Shown here piece after piece: positions 1 to 7,342 of a stretch of DNA of 12,291 nt. Source of the stretch: Nitrososphaerota archaeon (GTDB lineage Archaea > Thermoproteota > Nitrososphaeria > Nitrososphaerales > Nitrosopumilaceae); the NCBI GenBank assembly GCA_016126025.1, contig JAEFDA010000017.1, positions 1 to 12,291 of the forward strand, read 5' to 3'. A program made the position numbers and the translations under genes. The notes beneath the pieces are model-generated. The model had not been told where the DNA came from. It searched no databases and worked only from the letters and a program-made list of their open reading frames with translations. Every line of letters begins with the position of its first letter. Positions within the stretch are counted from its first letter, which is position 1.

Positions 1-190
1 GCTCTCCACCGCCGCATCTGCCGTCAGATCGGCTGCAGCCAGCGCCGGCTTCATGGATGCGTACAGATCGGTCACCGGATGGAGTGCGTGGGTATTCGCA
101 AGAGCATAGTTGCCCTCGTTCAGGTTGAGCTCCAGAGCCCAGAGGTGTCCCATGGTCTTCTCCAGACTGCCCGCGAGATCCACCTTCTCG
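1..190 (-). repeat. Second copy of 633-bp-period coding repeat
   Basis: Positions 1-190 match 634-823 at a constant offset of 633 bp (211 codons). The best part (51-190 against 684-823) is about 90% identical by manual count and is in frame, so the gene contains an internal duplication. The copy may continue past the left edge. Confidence 0.9.
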
Positions 191-912
191 GGACTATATT
201 CTAGAACGAGTACGCCGTTTATGTCATCAATGATTCTGTTGGTCAGCGACTCGACCTTGGACGGGTCGGCCTTCTGGTCGTAGGCACCCTGCACCGCGGC
301 GAGTGACTCTTTCATGGACGAGGCTGTGCTGTGGCCTATGTCGGCCGCATCTATGGTGTCCAGTATCTGCCCGGATCTCACCACAAATGCCAGGCCGTCC
401 TGAAATTCGGCCTGCTCGACTATCTGGCCTCCGGAGACCGCCACCCCATACTCAACTATGGACGTCTCCAAGAGCATCCCCATCTGGATGAGCTTGAAGT
501 TGGCCTCATCGCTTACGGGGCCTATTGTGGCATTCCGCGCATAGTCTATTATGCTGCGCGTCTCTTCCACGGCCTCAAGGGCCTGGGCCAGCGGCGCGTC
601 ACTGCCTGTCCGGTCAGCCAGGCTGTTGAGGGCGTTCGCTATCGCCACATCGGCGGCCAAGTCGGCGGCAGCCAGCGCCGGCTTCATGGATGCGTACAGC
701 TCGGTTACCGGATGGAGTGCGTGGGTATTCGCAAGATCATAGTCGCCTTCGTTCAGGTTGAGCTCCAGAGCCCAGAGGTGTCCCATGGCCTCTTCTAGGC
801 CGCTTGCAAGATCCACCTTCTCCTGATCGTACGCAAACGCAACAGACACGGCGGGTGCAAGGGCAAGCGCTGCAATTGTCGCAATTGTCAGCACTTTGTT
901 TGCCCCCATCAT
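1..912 (-). CDS. Secreted helical repeat protein, FTR1-ectodomain-like (3' end outside window)
   Basis: An open frame of 304 codons with no stop before the left edge starts at the first of two consecutive ATGs (910-912; the next is 907-909). The N-terminus is a clear signal peptide: Lys at residue 6, a hydrophobic Ala/Leu/Ile stretch, and a likely cut near VAFA-YDQ (about residue 27). The mature part is predicted helical and repeats itself with a period of 211 residues: EKVDLASGLEEAMGHLWALE near residue 31 returns as EKVDLAGSLEKTMGHLWALE. Each copy contains GDY (or GNY), then A, then a LYASMKPAL segment. The same pattern (GDY, A, AYLENFEYLEPAL) occurs in the ectodomain of the divergent FTR1 gene. 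I infer a secreted or surface partner of iron uptake; His and Glu residues (GHLW, NTHALHP) could bind metal, but that is unproven. No name recognised. Confidence 0.85.
   Translation of the reverse strand, partial: MMGANKVLTIATIAALALAPAVSVAFAYDQEKVDLASGLEEAMGHLWALELNLNEGDYDLANTHALHPVTELYASMKPALAAADLAADVAIANALNSLADRTGSDAPLAQALEAVEETRSIIDYARNATIGPVSDEANFKLIQMGMLLETSIVEYGVAVSGGQIVEQAEFQDGLAFVVRSGQILDTIDAADIGHSTASSMKESLAAVQGAYDQKADPSKVESLTNRIIDDINGVLVLEYSPEKVDLAGSLEKTMGHLWALELNLNEGNYALANTHALHPVTDLYASMKPALAAADLTADAAVES
634..823 (-). repeat. First copy of 633-bp-period coding repeat
   Basis: This copy encodes the N-terminal repeat of the secreted protein, just after its signal peptide. See the partner at 1-190. 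The high DNA identity, higher than needed to keep the protein similar, suggests recent duplication or gene conversion. Confidence 0.9.
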
Positions 913-937
913 TGTTGCACGTCCAGCATCGTATCCA

Positions 938-945
938 ATATAAGC
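938..945 (-). promoter_or_regulatory. TATA box of the secreted repeat protein
   Basis: On the minus strand this reads CTTATATT, centred about 29 nt before the ATG at 912. That spacing fits an archaeal TATA box driving a nearly leaderless mRNA. The same core (CTTATATT) is found 26 nt before the GTG at 7994. Confidence 0.6.
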
Positions 946-1076
946 AAACTGTGCTGTTACATTGCCATATTCCACGTCTATATTCCACATTTGCATTAAG
1001 ATGGTGTAAAACCTGTTGACGGCATAGCCTGCACCCGGCGCGGAACCCCCAGTTAATTTAGATCATACTTGTTACA

Positions 1077-1090
1077 CAATTCTAGAATTG
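1077..1090. promoter_or_regulatory. Perfect 14-bp palindrome, possible operator
   Basis: CAATTCTAGAATTG is a perfect inverted repeat lying in the divergent region between the secreted protein and FTR1, about 42 nt before the FTR1 ATG. Palindromes of this size at iron-uptake promoters are often bound by dimeric metal-responsive regulators. It does not match the Fur or DtxR consensus I know, so the operator role is inference. Confidence 0.35.
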
Positions 1091-1098
1091 ACCCTAAT

Positions 1099-1107
1099 GT
1101 TAATAGA
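1099..1107 (+). promoter_or_regulatory. Weak TATA-like box of FTR1
   Basis: GTTAATAGA is the only AT-rich block in the otherwise GC-rich stretch before the ATG at 1132, about 28 nt upstream of it. This is the right place for a leaderless archaeal promoter. The match to a consensus TATA box is weak. Confidence 0.35.
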
Positions 1108-1131
1108 AACCGCGCCCGGGCGGCGTACTTG

Positions 1132-3345
1132 ATGGGGCGGCACCATGTCCATGCCTTGGCTGCGCTTGTTATAGTTTCCGCCGTCTCGCTGGGAGCGCAG
1201 ACAGGAGCGTATGGCGCCGGCCACGAGGCGCAGCTGCCCTCCATAGAGATGGCCAGAATCGGACTTGATGCCGCCCAGTTACTCTTGGATGCGGGCGATG
1301 CCGAGGAGGCGGCGCACGCGGCCGGCTTTGCCTCGGAGCAGTTTGCGCAGGACATGGAACGGCTCAGGGCGGCCAATCCCGGCCTGACCGCCGAGATGCA
1401 CCTGGCGCTGCTGGACCTGCCGCCTGCCATACATGGCCAGTCGCCCAGTGTAATGGCCGACATGGCCGCCGCATACCGGATGCTAGAGGGACTCGACGCG
1501 CCAGTGCCAAACCCGCGCCTTACCGTATCGGCGCTGCTGGGCGCCGCCGACGAACAGTACGCCATGTACGACAGGGACGGCACGGCTGCGGCGTACGACC
1601 TGGCCCGCAGCCTCTTCGAGAGGGCGGACGCCATATTCAGGGCTGATGCCAACCCCAACGTTATGCTGGACAGAGAGCAGATCTCCTTCTTTGACGACAT
1701 AAGCGAGGCGGTCTCCGAGAGGGCCGGCTTCGTGAGGGTGGGCACCCTGGTAAGCGCCATACAGAGGGACATTGCGGGGACCGAGACCGCCGTCCTGGAC
1801 CAGGCCCGGCTGTACGCAAATATCCGGGACCTGTACTCCCGCATGCTCGTATCCGTGGACGACGGGGACTACAACACCGCCGAGGAGCTGGCTATAGAGG
1901 CATACCTGGAGAACTTTGAGTATCTGGAGCCGGCACTGGAGGCAGTCGATGCCGAGTTCATGTACGCGCTGGAGATAGACATGCGCGAGGAGCTCCGCAT
2001 CATGCTGAAGAGGGAGCTTCCCCTAGACGAGGTACGGGAGTTTGTTGAGGGGTCCATCCTGATAGATCTGGAGAATGGCGAGATCATGACCGCTACATAC
2101 CTCCAGGAGATGGGTGGGGCGGCGCCCGAGCCCGTCCAGATGGAGACGGCCGAGCGCGGCAGTACGACCGGCGAGCAGCAGGCAGCCGTGAGGGACGAGA
2201 TAGACTTCATACGCGAGAGCCTGCGCGAGATGCAGGCGCACTACAGGAACGGCGACTACGAGTCCGCATACGCGGCGGCGAGGACGGCATACCTGGACAG
2301 CTACGAGCACGTGGAGATACCGCTGCGGCCCATCGACCCGGACTTTACCCTGGAGGTCGAGTACCAGTTCGCGGAGCTGAGGAACCTCATAAAGGAGAGG
2401 GCCCCCTACGAGGAGGTCAGCGGGGTGTCCATCGCCATAGAGAGGAACCTGGACGAGTCAGAGCGGCTGGTTACGGGGACCGGGCAGGTGGCCCCGCTCA
2501 TAGCGTTCTCGGCGTCGTTTGCGATAATATTCAGGGAGGGGCTGGAGTCCGTCCTTATCCTGGGCGCCATAATCACGTATTTGGAGGCCTCCAGAAACAG
2601 CCGGTTCAAGCCGTACGTGCACTATGGCATAGTGGCGGCCATAGGGGCGACGGCCGTGACATGGGTGGTGGCCTCATACATAGTGGAGATATCGGGGGCA
2701 AGCCGGGAGCTCATCGAGGCGGTGGCCGCCCTCTCGGCCACCGCCGTGCTCTTCTACGTGAGCTTCTGGATACTCAACAAGATAGAGCACAAGAAGTGGA
2801 TGGAGTTCGTAAAGGCAAAGGTGTGGCAGGCCACCACCACCGGGGGGGTGATGGTCTTTACGATGCTCTCGTTCTTTACAGTATACAGGGAGGGTTTTGA
2901 GACGGTGCTGTTCTACCAGGCTATGCTCGGCTTTGCAAGGTACATGGAGGCGTACGTGGGCGCCGGGTTTGTGGTGGGGATAGGCTCGCTCCTGCTGCTG
3001 TACTTTGTGATGCGCAGGCTGGGCAGGCGGCTGCCGCTCAGGGCGCTGTTCGGGCTGACCATGGGGATAGGCGCGTACCTCTCGATAGCCTTCCTCGGAA
3101 ACGCCGTAAGGGAGCTCCAGGTGCTGGACATAGTCCCGTACACCAGCATGCTCGGCACCGTCCCCCGGCTGGACATCAACATGGCCACGATGACCGGGAT
3201 ATACCCGACGCTGGAGACGGTGGTGGCTCAGATAGTGCTGCTGGCGGTGTATCTGGTGGCCGCCGGGTACGTGCTGATACTGCGCCCCAGAAAGGAGAGG
3301 GCCATACAGCAGATGAGAAAGTCCAGGGGCGCCGGGGGCAGGTGA
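1132..3345 (+). CDS. FTR1-family iron permease with large helical ectodomain
   Basis: A 737-residue membrane protein expected to import iron across the cytoplasmic membrane. Residues 1 to about 29 form a signal peptide (hydrophobic ALAALVIVSAVSLGA). Residues about 30-450 are a soluble helical ectodomain that contains two related units near 242 and 373, each with GDY followed by AYL and an E-rich helix. Residues about 455-735 are the permease, with about seven membrane helices and both REXXE iron-binding motifs: FREGLE (467-472) and YREGFE (585-590). It ends in a basic tail. The ATG at 1132 is chosen because it gives a proper signal peptide and has an AT-rich box about 28 nt upstream. A TTG at 1069 would add 21 polar residues and spoil the signal. 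It is divergent from the secreted repeat protein and 6 nt ahead of the next gene. Known FTR1/EfeU relatives move ferric iron, often with an oxidase partner; none is visible here. Confidence 0.92.
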   Translation: MGRHHVHALAALVIVSAVSLGAQTGAYGAGHEAQLPSIEMARIGLDAAQLLLDAGDAEEAAHAAGFASEQFAQDMERLRAANPGLTAEMHLALLDLPPAIHGQSPSVMADMAAAYRMLEGLDAPVPNPRLTVSALLGAADEQYAMYDRDGTAAAYDLARSLFERADAIFRADANPNVMLDREQISFFDDISEAVSERAGFVRVGTLVSAIQRDIAGTETAVLDQARLYANIRDLYSRMLVSVDDGDYNTAEELAIEAYLENFEYLEPALEAVDAEFMYALEIDMREELRIMLKRELPLDEVREFVEGSILIDLENGEIMTATYLQEMGGAAPEPVQMETAERGSTTGEQQAAVRDEIDFIRESLREMQAHYRNGDYESAYAAARTAYLDSYEHVEIPLRPIDPDFTLEVEYQFAELRNLIKERAPYEEVSGVSIAIERNLDESERLVTGTGQVAPLIAFSASFAIIFREGLESVLILGAIITYLEASRNSRFKPYVHYGIVAAIGATAVTWVVASYIVEISGASRELIEAVAALSATAVLFYVSFWILNKIEHKKWMEFVKAKVWQATTTGGVMVFTMLSFFTVYREGFETVLFYQAMLGFARYMEAYVGAGFVVGIGSLLLLYFVMRRLGRRLPLRALFGLTMGIGAYLSIAFLGNAVRELQVLDIVPYTSMLGTVPRLDINMATMTGIYPTLETVVAQIVLLAVYLVAAGYVLILRPRKERAIQQMRKSRGAGGR
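3341..3345 (+). promoter_or_regulatory. Shine-Dalgarno GGTGA overlapping the FTR1 stop
   Basis: GGTGA includes the TGA stop of FTR1 and lies 6 nt before the ATG at 3352. This fixes the start of the next gene and supports translation from a shared mRNA. Confidence 0.65.
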
Positions 3346-3351
3346 TTCCGG

Positions 3352-5490
3352 ATGGACGGGACAGACCACGCAGCCGGGGCCCGGCACACGAGGCGCGTAA
3401 GGGTCGGGATAGACGTGGGCGGGACTTTCACCAAGGCCGTGGCGATGGATGCGACAACAGGATATATGGTGGCAAAGTCCACCGTACCCACCACCCACGG
3501 CTCCGAGAAGGGCGTCTCGGCCGGGATAGTCGAGGCGCTCGGCAACATCCTCTCGGAGTCGGGCATCAGACTGGACGAGATTGAGGCAATCTCGCACAGC
3601 ACCACCCAGGCCATAAACGCGCTGCTGGAGGCCGACGTGCACAAGGTCGGCATCGTGTCGATGGGCGTCGGCCCGACCAAAAAGGACGTGGTCAAGAGGA
3701 CCCGCCTGGACGACGGAAAGACCGACGCCGGAAAGAGCCTGAAGACGTGCCACACGTTCCTGGACACGTCCCACCTGATAACCAAGGAGGAGGTGGGCGA
3801 GGCCATCGGGGCGCTCCGCGGCGAGGGGGCCGAGGCCATCGTCGCGACCGAGGCGTTCGGCGTGGACGATCCCTCCAACGAGCTGTTCGTGATGAACGAG
3901 GCCGCCAAGGCGGGCATGCCGTCCACCGCGTCCCACGAGATCTCCGGCATATACGGGCTGGAGATCAGGACGCTGACCTCGGTGATAAACGCCAGCGTGC
4001 TGCCCAAGACGCTCCAGGTAGCCAACTTTGTGGAGGAGGGGATCCGCCGGATGGGCGTTGCATCCCCCCTCATGGTCATGAAGGGAGACGGCGGCGTCAC
4101 CAGCATGGACACCTTCAGGACAAAGCCCATCCTGACCATACTCTCCGGGCCGGCGGCCAGCGTCGCCGGGGCCCTCCTGCACCTCAGGATTACGAACGGC
4201 ATATTCATAGAGGTAGGCGGGACCAGCACGAACATCTGCGTCATACGAAATGGCAAGCCCGAGTTCCGCTACGTCACGATAAGGGACCACCCCACCTGCA
4301 TCCGGTCTATGGACGTCAGGATAGTCGGCGTTGCCGGCGGGAGCATGGCCAGGCTGTCCGGGGGCAGGATATCGGCGGTCGGGCCCCGGAGCGCCCACAT
4401 CGCCGGGCTAAAGTACTCGTGCTTTGCGGACCCGAGAGATCTGGAGACCGGGCGGATCGTCTCCGTCAGGCCGAAAGAGGGGGACGAGGAGTACGCGTGC
4501 ATCCGGTGCGACGGGGGCACCTACGCCATCACCAACACCTGCGCCGCCAACGCGCTGGAGATGATCGATGATGGGGACTATTCGCTTGCAAACACAGAGT
4601 CGGCCAAGATATCCATGAGGAAGCTGGGCGAGGAGATGGGCGTGTCATACTTTGAGGCGGCGCAGTCCATAATCCAGACATCCTCGTTTGAGATCATGAA
4701 GACGGTCACCAGGATCCTTAAGGACTACAAGATGGACTCGGCGGAGATAATCGGCGGGGGCGGGGGCGCGTCGGTACTGGCGCCGTTCGTGGCCAAGCAG
4801 ACTGGGGCACCGTACCGCAAGGCGGAGCAGGCCGAGGTCATATCGTCCGTAGGCGTGGCCCTGTCCATGCTGCAGGAGGAGCAGGAGGTGTCGATGGTAG
4901 ACCCCACGCCCGAGAAGATATCGCGGGAGCACAACAGGGTCTTGGCCGCCCTGGTGGACAAGGGGGCGATCCCCGAGTCGGTGGCCATAGACAGCAAGTT
5001 CATTCCGGACAAGGGCATACTCAGGATCACGGCCGTCGGGAACGTCGAGATGGACGGCGGCGCGGCAAAGAACATCTTTACACAGGACGAGGCAAGGGGC
5101 AGGGCGGCCGAGATCATGGGGGCAGATCCGGACGCGGCCGAACTCATATTCAAGTCAGACCACTACCTTGTGTTTGGCGCGCGCGTAAGGGAGAAGCGCC
5201 TGCTAGGTAAGAAGGAGAAGCGCCGGGTCGTGGCGCTGGACATATTCGGCAGGCCAAAGGTGTCCATAAGGAACGGCGAGGTGTTCTGCGGGGACCAAAA
5301 AACCGTCACCGGATCCCTGGACGCGTTCTTCGACTCGAAGCACTTTGGGATAATGCCCGGGGTCTACCTGGTCAACAGCCTCAAGGCGATGGACTTTTCC
5401 GGACTGACGTCCAGATCACACATCATGGCCGCCGTGAGCGGCGAGCTTGCCGACGGCGGGGACGGCATGGTGGTTGTGGACATGTCCTAG
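3352..5490 (+). CDS. Hydantoinase/oxoprolinase subunit A-like protein with altered motifs
   Basis: A 712-residue cytoplasmic protein of the HyuA/oxoprolinase A family (actin-like ATPase fold); the length is normal for the family. The first phosphate motif is intact: GIDVGGTFTK at residues 19-28. The second reads EVGGTSTN (287-294), where the family usually has DMGGTSTD, so both acidic residues differ. A glycine-rich GVAGGSMARLSGG and VGPRSAH segment follows near 325-350, as in HyuA. The usual TDA motif is ITNTC (393-397). A cysteine group (C357, CIRC 383-386, C397) sits between these motifs and could bind metal. Family members hydrolyse cyclic amides such as hydantoin or 5-oxoproline with ATP, usually with a HyuB partner, but no HyuB is present. 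The substrate is therefore unknown. Being translationally linked to FTR1 is unusual for this family. Confidence 0.85.
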   Translation: MDGTDHAAGARHTRRVRVGIDVGGTFTKAVAMDATTGYMVAKSTVPTTHGSEKGVSAGIVEALGNILSESGIRLDEIEAISHSTTQAINALLEADVHKVGIVSMGVGPTKKDVVKRTRLDDGKTDAGKSLKTCHTFLDTSHLITKEEVGEAIGALRGEGAEAIVATEAFGVDDPSNELFVMNEAAKAGMPSTASHEISGIYGLEIRTLTSVINASVLPKTLQVANFVEEGIRRMGVASPLMVMKGDGGVTSMDTFRTKPILTILSGPAASVAGALLHLRITNGIFIEVGGTSTNICVIRNGKPEFRYVTIRDHPTCIRSMDVRIVGVAGGSMARLSGGRISAVGPRSAHIAGLKYSCFADPRDLETGRIVSVRPKEGDEEYACIRCDGGTYAITNTCAANALEMIDDGDYSLANTESAKISMRKLGEEMGVSYFEAAQSIIQTSSFEIMKTVTRILKDYKMDSAEIIGGGGGASVLAPFVAKQTGAPYRKAEQAEVISSVGVALSMLQEEQEVSMVDPTPEKISREHNRVLAALVDKGAIPESVAIDSKFIPDKGILRITAVGNVEMDGGAAKNIFTQDEARGRAAEIMGADPDAAELIFKSDHYLVFGARVREKRLLGKKEKRRVVALDIFGRPKVSIRNGEVFCGDQKTVTGSLDAFFDSKHFGIMPGVYLVNSLKAMDFSGLTSRSHIMAAVSGELADGGDGMVVVDMS

Positions 5491-5618
5491 GCGTGCCGGT
5501 ATGCATATGCGGCGCCCGTCCGCGGCGGAGCGGCAGGGGTGCGGACGCCATGCATGGGCCCCCACGTCCCGCATGGCAGTCGCTTCGGGGGGCGCGTATC
5601 ACAATGGCATGGGCGCCG

Positions 5619-5627
5619 CTTTTTTAC
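5619..5627 (+). promoter_or_regulatory. TATA-like box of the HTH regulator
   Basis: CTTTTTTAC in GC-rich surroundings is centred about 27 nt before the ATG at 5650. This supports a separate leaderless promoter for the regulator and supports that start codon over the GTG at 5539. Confidence 0.55.
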
Positions 5628-5649
5628 CGCCGACGCGTCGGGCTGTGTG

Positions 5650-6537
5650 ATGGGGTACGGATACGGCGAGGAGGCCGTCCGCCGCCGCTTGGTGGGGGTG
5701 CTGGGCGCCTCGGAGTCGGGCATGTCGGGCACGGAGCTGGCATCTGAGATGGGCATGAGCCGCATCACCCTGGCCAAGTACCTGATGTCTTTTGAGCAGC
5801 GCGGGCTGGTGAAGAGCAGGCCGGCCGGCAACATAACCATATGGTACATGGGGAGGGGATCGGGCGTCTACACGTTCCCCGACGACTATTTCCGTATAGA
5901 GTCGGCATACTTGGACATGGTGGTCTCGGGGGATGCCGAAGACGTATTCTCCCTGGTGCAGAACTGCATCCACTCGGGCGCCCGGCCCGCCAGGCTGGTC
6001 ACCGAGGCGGTGCTGCCGGCGCTAAACTCGCTGGACCGCATGTACGACGAGGGGAGGCTGGGTGGCCTGGAGCGGGCGCTCCTGAGGGATACTATAGCCA
6101 GATCACTCCACTACATGAACCGGCCCGCCATACACTCCATTCCTACCAAGAACTGCATACTTTTGGCCGCCGAGCCGCGGGAGGTGATGATATGCCGGGC
6201 TGCCGCCGCTGCCCTGCGTTCGGAGGGATGGCGCGTCCACCTCCCCGGGGATATATCCGCATCGGTGGACGTATTCTTTGATTTGGATTTGCACAAGCTT
6301 TTGGGCCGCGTCTGGAAGGGCACTCCCGGCGTGATGGTACTGGCGGTTTTTGGGGGCGACGAAGAGGCGCTCCAGTTTTTGGCCGGATCCGTGGACACGG
6401 TGCGCAAGGGCACCCCCGGCAACATCCGGCTGGCGTTCTGCAGCAGGACAGATGGCAAGCGGCTGGGTGCCGACGTGGCCTCCGAGAGTCTGGCCGACAT
6501 ACTACAGTGGTGCGATACCGTACACAAAAGCGCATAG
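5650..6537 (+). CDS. Winged-helix regulator with degenerate cobalamin-binding-like module
   Basis: A 295-residue protein in three parts. Residues about 10-67 are a winged helix-turn-helix (SGTELASEMGMSRITLAKYL, then a wing with IWYM). Residues about 85-157 are a helical bundle like the cap of B12-binding proteins (LVTEAVLPALNSLDRMYDEG, then GLERALLRDTIARSL). Residues about 167-290 look like a Rossmann-type B12-binding fold (NCILLAAEPREVMICRAAA, then EGWRVHLPG). The DxHxxG motif that provides the cobalt-ligating histidine is replaced by EPREVM, so base-off His-on B12 binding is unlikely. I infer a transcription regulator whose sensor binds another ligand, or B12 in another way. The ATG at 5650 is chosen because of the TATA-like box 27 nt upstream. 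The stop codon touches the 3' end of the opposing tRNA gene with no gap. Confidence 0.75.
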   Translation: MGYGYGEEAVRRRLVGVLGASESGMSGTELASEMGMSRITLAKYLMSFEQRGLVKSRPAGNITIWYMGRGSGVYTFPDDYFRIESAYLDMVVSGDAEDVFSLVQNCIHSGARPARLVTEAVLPALNSLDRMYDEGRLGGLERALLRDTIARSLHYMNRPAIHSIPTKNCILLAAEPREVMICRAAAAALRSEGWRVHLPGDISASVDVFFDLDLHKLLGRVWKGTPGVMVLAVFGGDEEALQFLAGSVDTVRKGTPGNIRLAFCSRTDGKRLGADVASESLADILQWCDTVHKSA

Positions 6538-6612
6538 TGGGCCCGGTGAGATTCGAACTCACGACCTTTCGATTATCAGTCGAACGCTCCAGCCAAGCTG
6601 AGCTACGAGCCC
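6538..6612 (-). tRNA. tRNA-Ile (GAT)
   Basis: A complete cloverleaf of 75 nt: acceptor GGGCTCG/CGGGCCC with one G-T pair, D stem GCTC/GAGC, anticodon stem TTCGA/TCGAA around CTGATAA (anticodon GAT, 6575-6577), T stem GTGAG/CTCAC with loop TTCGAAT, discriminator A. There is no intron and no encoded CCA. It lies 31 nt downstream of the thioredoxin-like gene on the same strand. Confidence 0.97.
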
Positions 6613-6639
6613 ATCGCAGCTGCCCGGCCCCTCGTAGGC

Positions 6640-6647
6640 AATTTTAG
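6640..6647 (-). promoter_or_regulatory. Possible TATA box of tRNA-Ile
   Basis: The minus strand reads CCTAAAAT here, about 30 nt before the tRNA 5' end. It overlaps the TAA stop of the upstream gene, so the tRNA could have its own promoter or be read through from that gene. Confidence 0.35.
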
Positions 6648-7195
6648 GTTTTCCACTTTATGGAGCAGCCGACCGACGGGTCAAAGTCCTTCTGTATGTT
6701 GCCGCCGTCCAGCATGGTCTTTATGTTCTCCAGCATGGTCTTTGTGGTGACGCGGCCCTCGGGGCCATGGCCATCGTCTAGACGGCCGTGAAAGACCAGC
6801 CTGTGCTTGGAGTCGAACAGGAACGGATCTGGGGTGCACATGGCTCCGTACGACTTGGCCGTCTCCTGCGTCTCGTCCACCAGATAGTCGAACCCGTACC
6901 CCTTCTCGGCGGCCATCCTCTTCATGTTGTCGTAGCTGTCCTCCGGGTATGACTTCGCATCGTTGCTGTTTATGCCCACCATGCCTATGCGGTCCCCGTA
7001 TATTCGGTATATTTCGTTGAGGGCATCGGTCTTTGCCTGGACATATGGACAGTGGTTGCACATGAATACCACCAGCAGGCCATCCTTGGATTCATACTCG
7101 GCCCTGGAGTGGGCCCTGCCGTCGACGCCCATCAGCTCAAAGTCGGGAGCCTTCTGGCCGGTCTTGAGCACCACGCTGGACTCCAGCAGTACCAT
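6644..7195 (-). CDS. Thioredoxin-fold (AhpC/TSA-like) redox protein
   Basis: A 183-residue cytoplasmic protein with no signal peptide. It opens with GQKAPDFELMGVDG (13-26), the usual start of peroxiredoxin-like and redoxin domains. A FMCNHCPYVQ segment follows with the CxxC pair C46/C49 where the thioredoxin active site lies. Next come GINSNDAKSYPEDS, then GAMCTPDPFLFD (117-126), whose cis-Pro region normally packs on the active site. It ends with GCSIKWK (176-182, C177). This arrangement fits the widespread thioredoxin family with CxxCP plus a C-terminal GCSIKW tail, whose exact substrate is not settled. A disulfide or peroxide reductase role is likely. The ATG at 7195 is the only sensible start; an AGGTG lies 2 nt upstream of it and a TATA-like GTTTTATG about 27 nt upstream. 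Confidence 0.88.
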   Translation of the reverse strand: MVLLESSVVLKTGQKAPDFELMGVDGRAHSRAEYESKDGLLVVFMCNHCPYVQAKTDALNEIYRIYGDRIGMVGINSNDAKSYPEDSYDNMKRMAAEKGYGFDYLVDETQETAKSYGAMCTPDPFLFDSKHRLVFHGRLDDGHGPEGRVTTKTMLENIKTMLDGGNIQKDFDPSVGCSIKWKT

Positions 7196-7217
7196 AACAC
7201 CTGCCGCCTCGTCCGGT

Positions 7218-7225
7218 CATAAAAC
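7218..7225 (-). promoter_or_regulatory. TATA-like box of the thioredoxin-family gene
   Basis: The minus strand reads GTTTTATG, centred about 27 nt before the ATG at 7195. It lies back to back with the tRNA-Ala promoter in a 73-nt divergent gap. Confidence 0.45.
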
Positions 7226-7235
7226 CCTTGTCAAA

Positions 7236-7244
7236 CTTAAAATT
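7236..7244 (+). promoter_or_regulatory. TATA-like box of tRNA-Ala
   Basis: CTTAAAATT is centred about 29 nt before the tRNA 5' end at 7269, the expected place for an archaeal tRNA promoter. Confidence 0.5.
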
Positions 7245-7268
7245 CCCAATCTGGACAGTCCTCACACC

Positions 7269-7342
7269 GGGCCGGTAGTATAGACTGGTAGTATACCCGC
7301 CTTGCACGCGGGGGGTCAGGGGTTCAAATCCCCTTCGGTCCA
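7269..7342 (+). tRNA. tRNA-Ala (TGC)
   Basis: A 74-nt cloverleaf: acceptor GGGCCGG/TCGGTCC, including G3-U70, the classic alanine identity pair. Anticodon stem CCCGC/GCGGG surrounds CTTGCAC (anticodon TGC, 7303-7305). T stem AGGGG/CCCCT has loop TTCAAAT; discriminator A73. The D stem is wobble-rich (GTAT/GTAT). There is no intron and no encoded CCA. The 3' part is partly repeated at 11471-11491. Confidence 0.95.
7322..7342 (+). repeat. Possible attachment site at the tRNA-Ala 3' end
   Basis: This is the T-loop to discriminator part of tRNA-Ala. It matches 11471-11491 at 18 of 21 positions, with the last 13 (CCCCTTCGGTCCA) identical. tRNA 3' ends are common integration targets of archaeal elements. 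Confidence 0.5.

Noticed and set aside
1069..1131. TTG start extending FTR1 by 21 residues
   Set aside because: The extension is polar and would mask the signal peptide; the ATG at 1132 has a TATA-like box about 28 nt upstream.
2674..4398. Long minus-strand open frame opposite FTR1 and the HyuA-like gene
   Set aside because: It is a GC-driven shadow: rich in His, Gly, Pro and Arg, with no domain, while the plus strand encodes clear family motifs.
5539..5649. GTG start extending the regulator by 37 residues
   Set aside because: The added residues look like translated non-coding sequence, and the TATA-like box at 5619-5627 points to the ATG at 5650.
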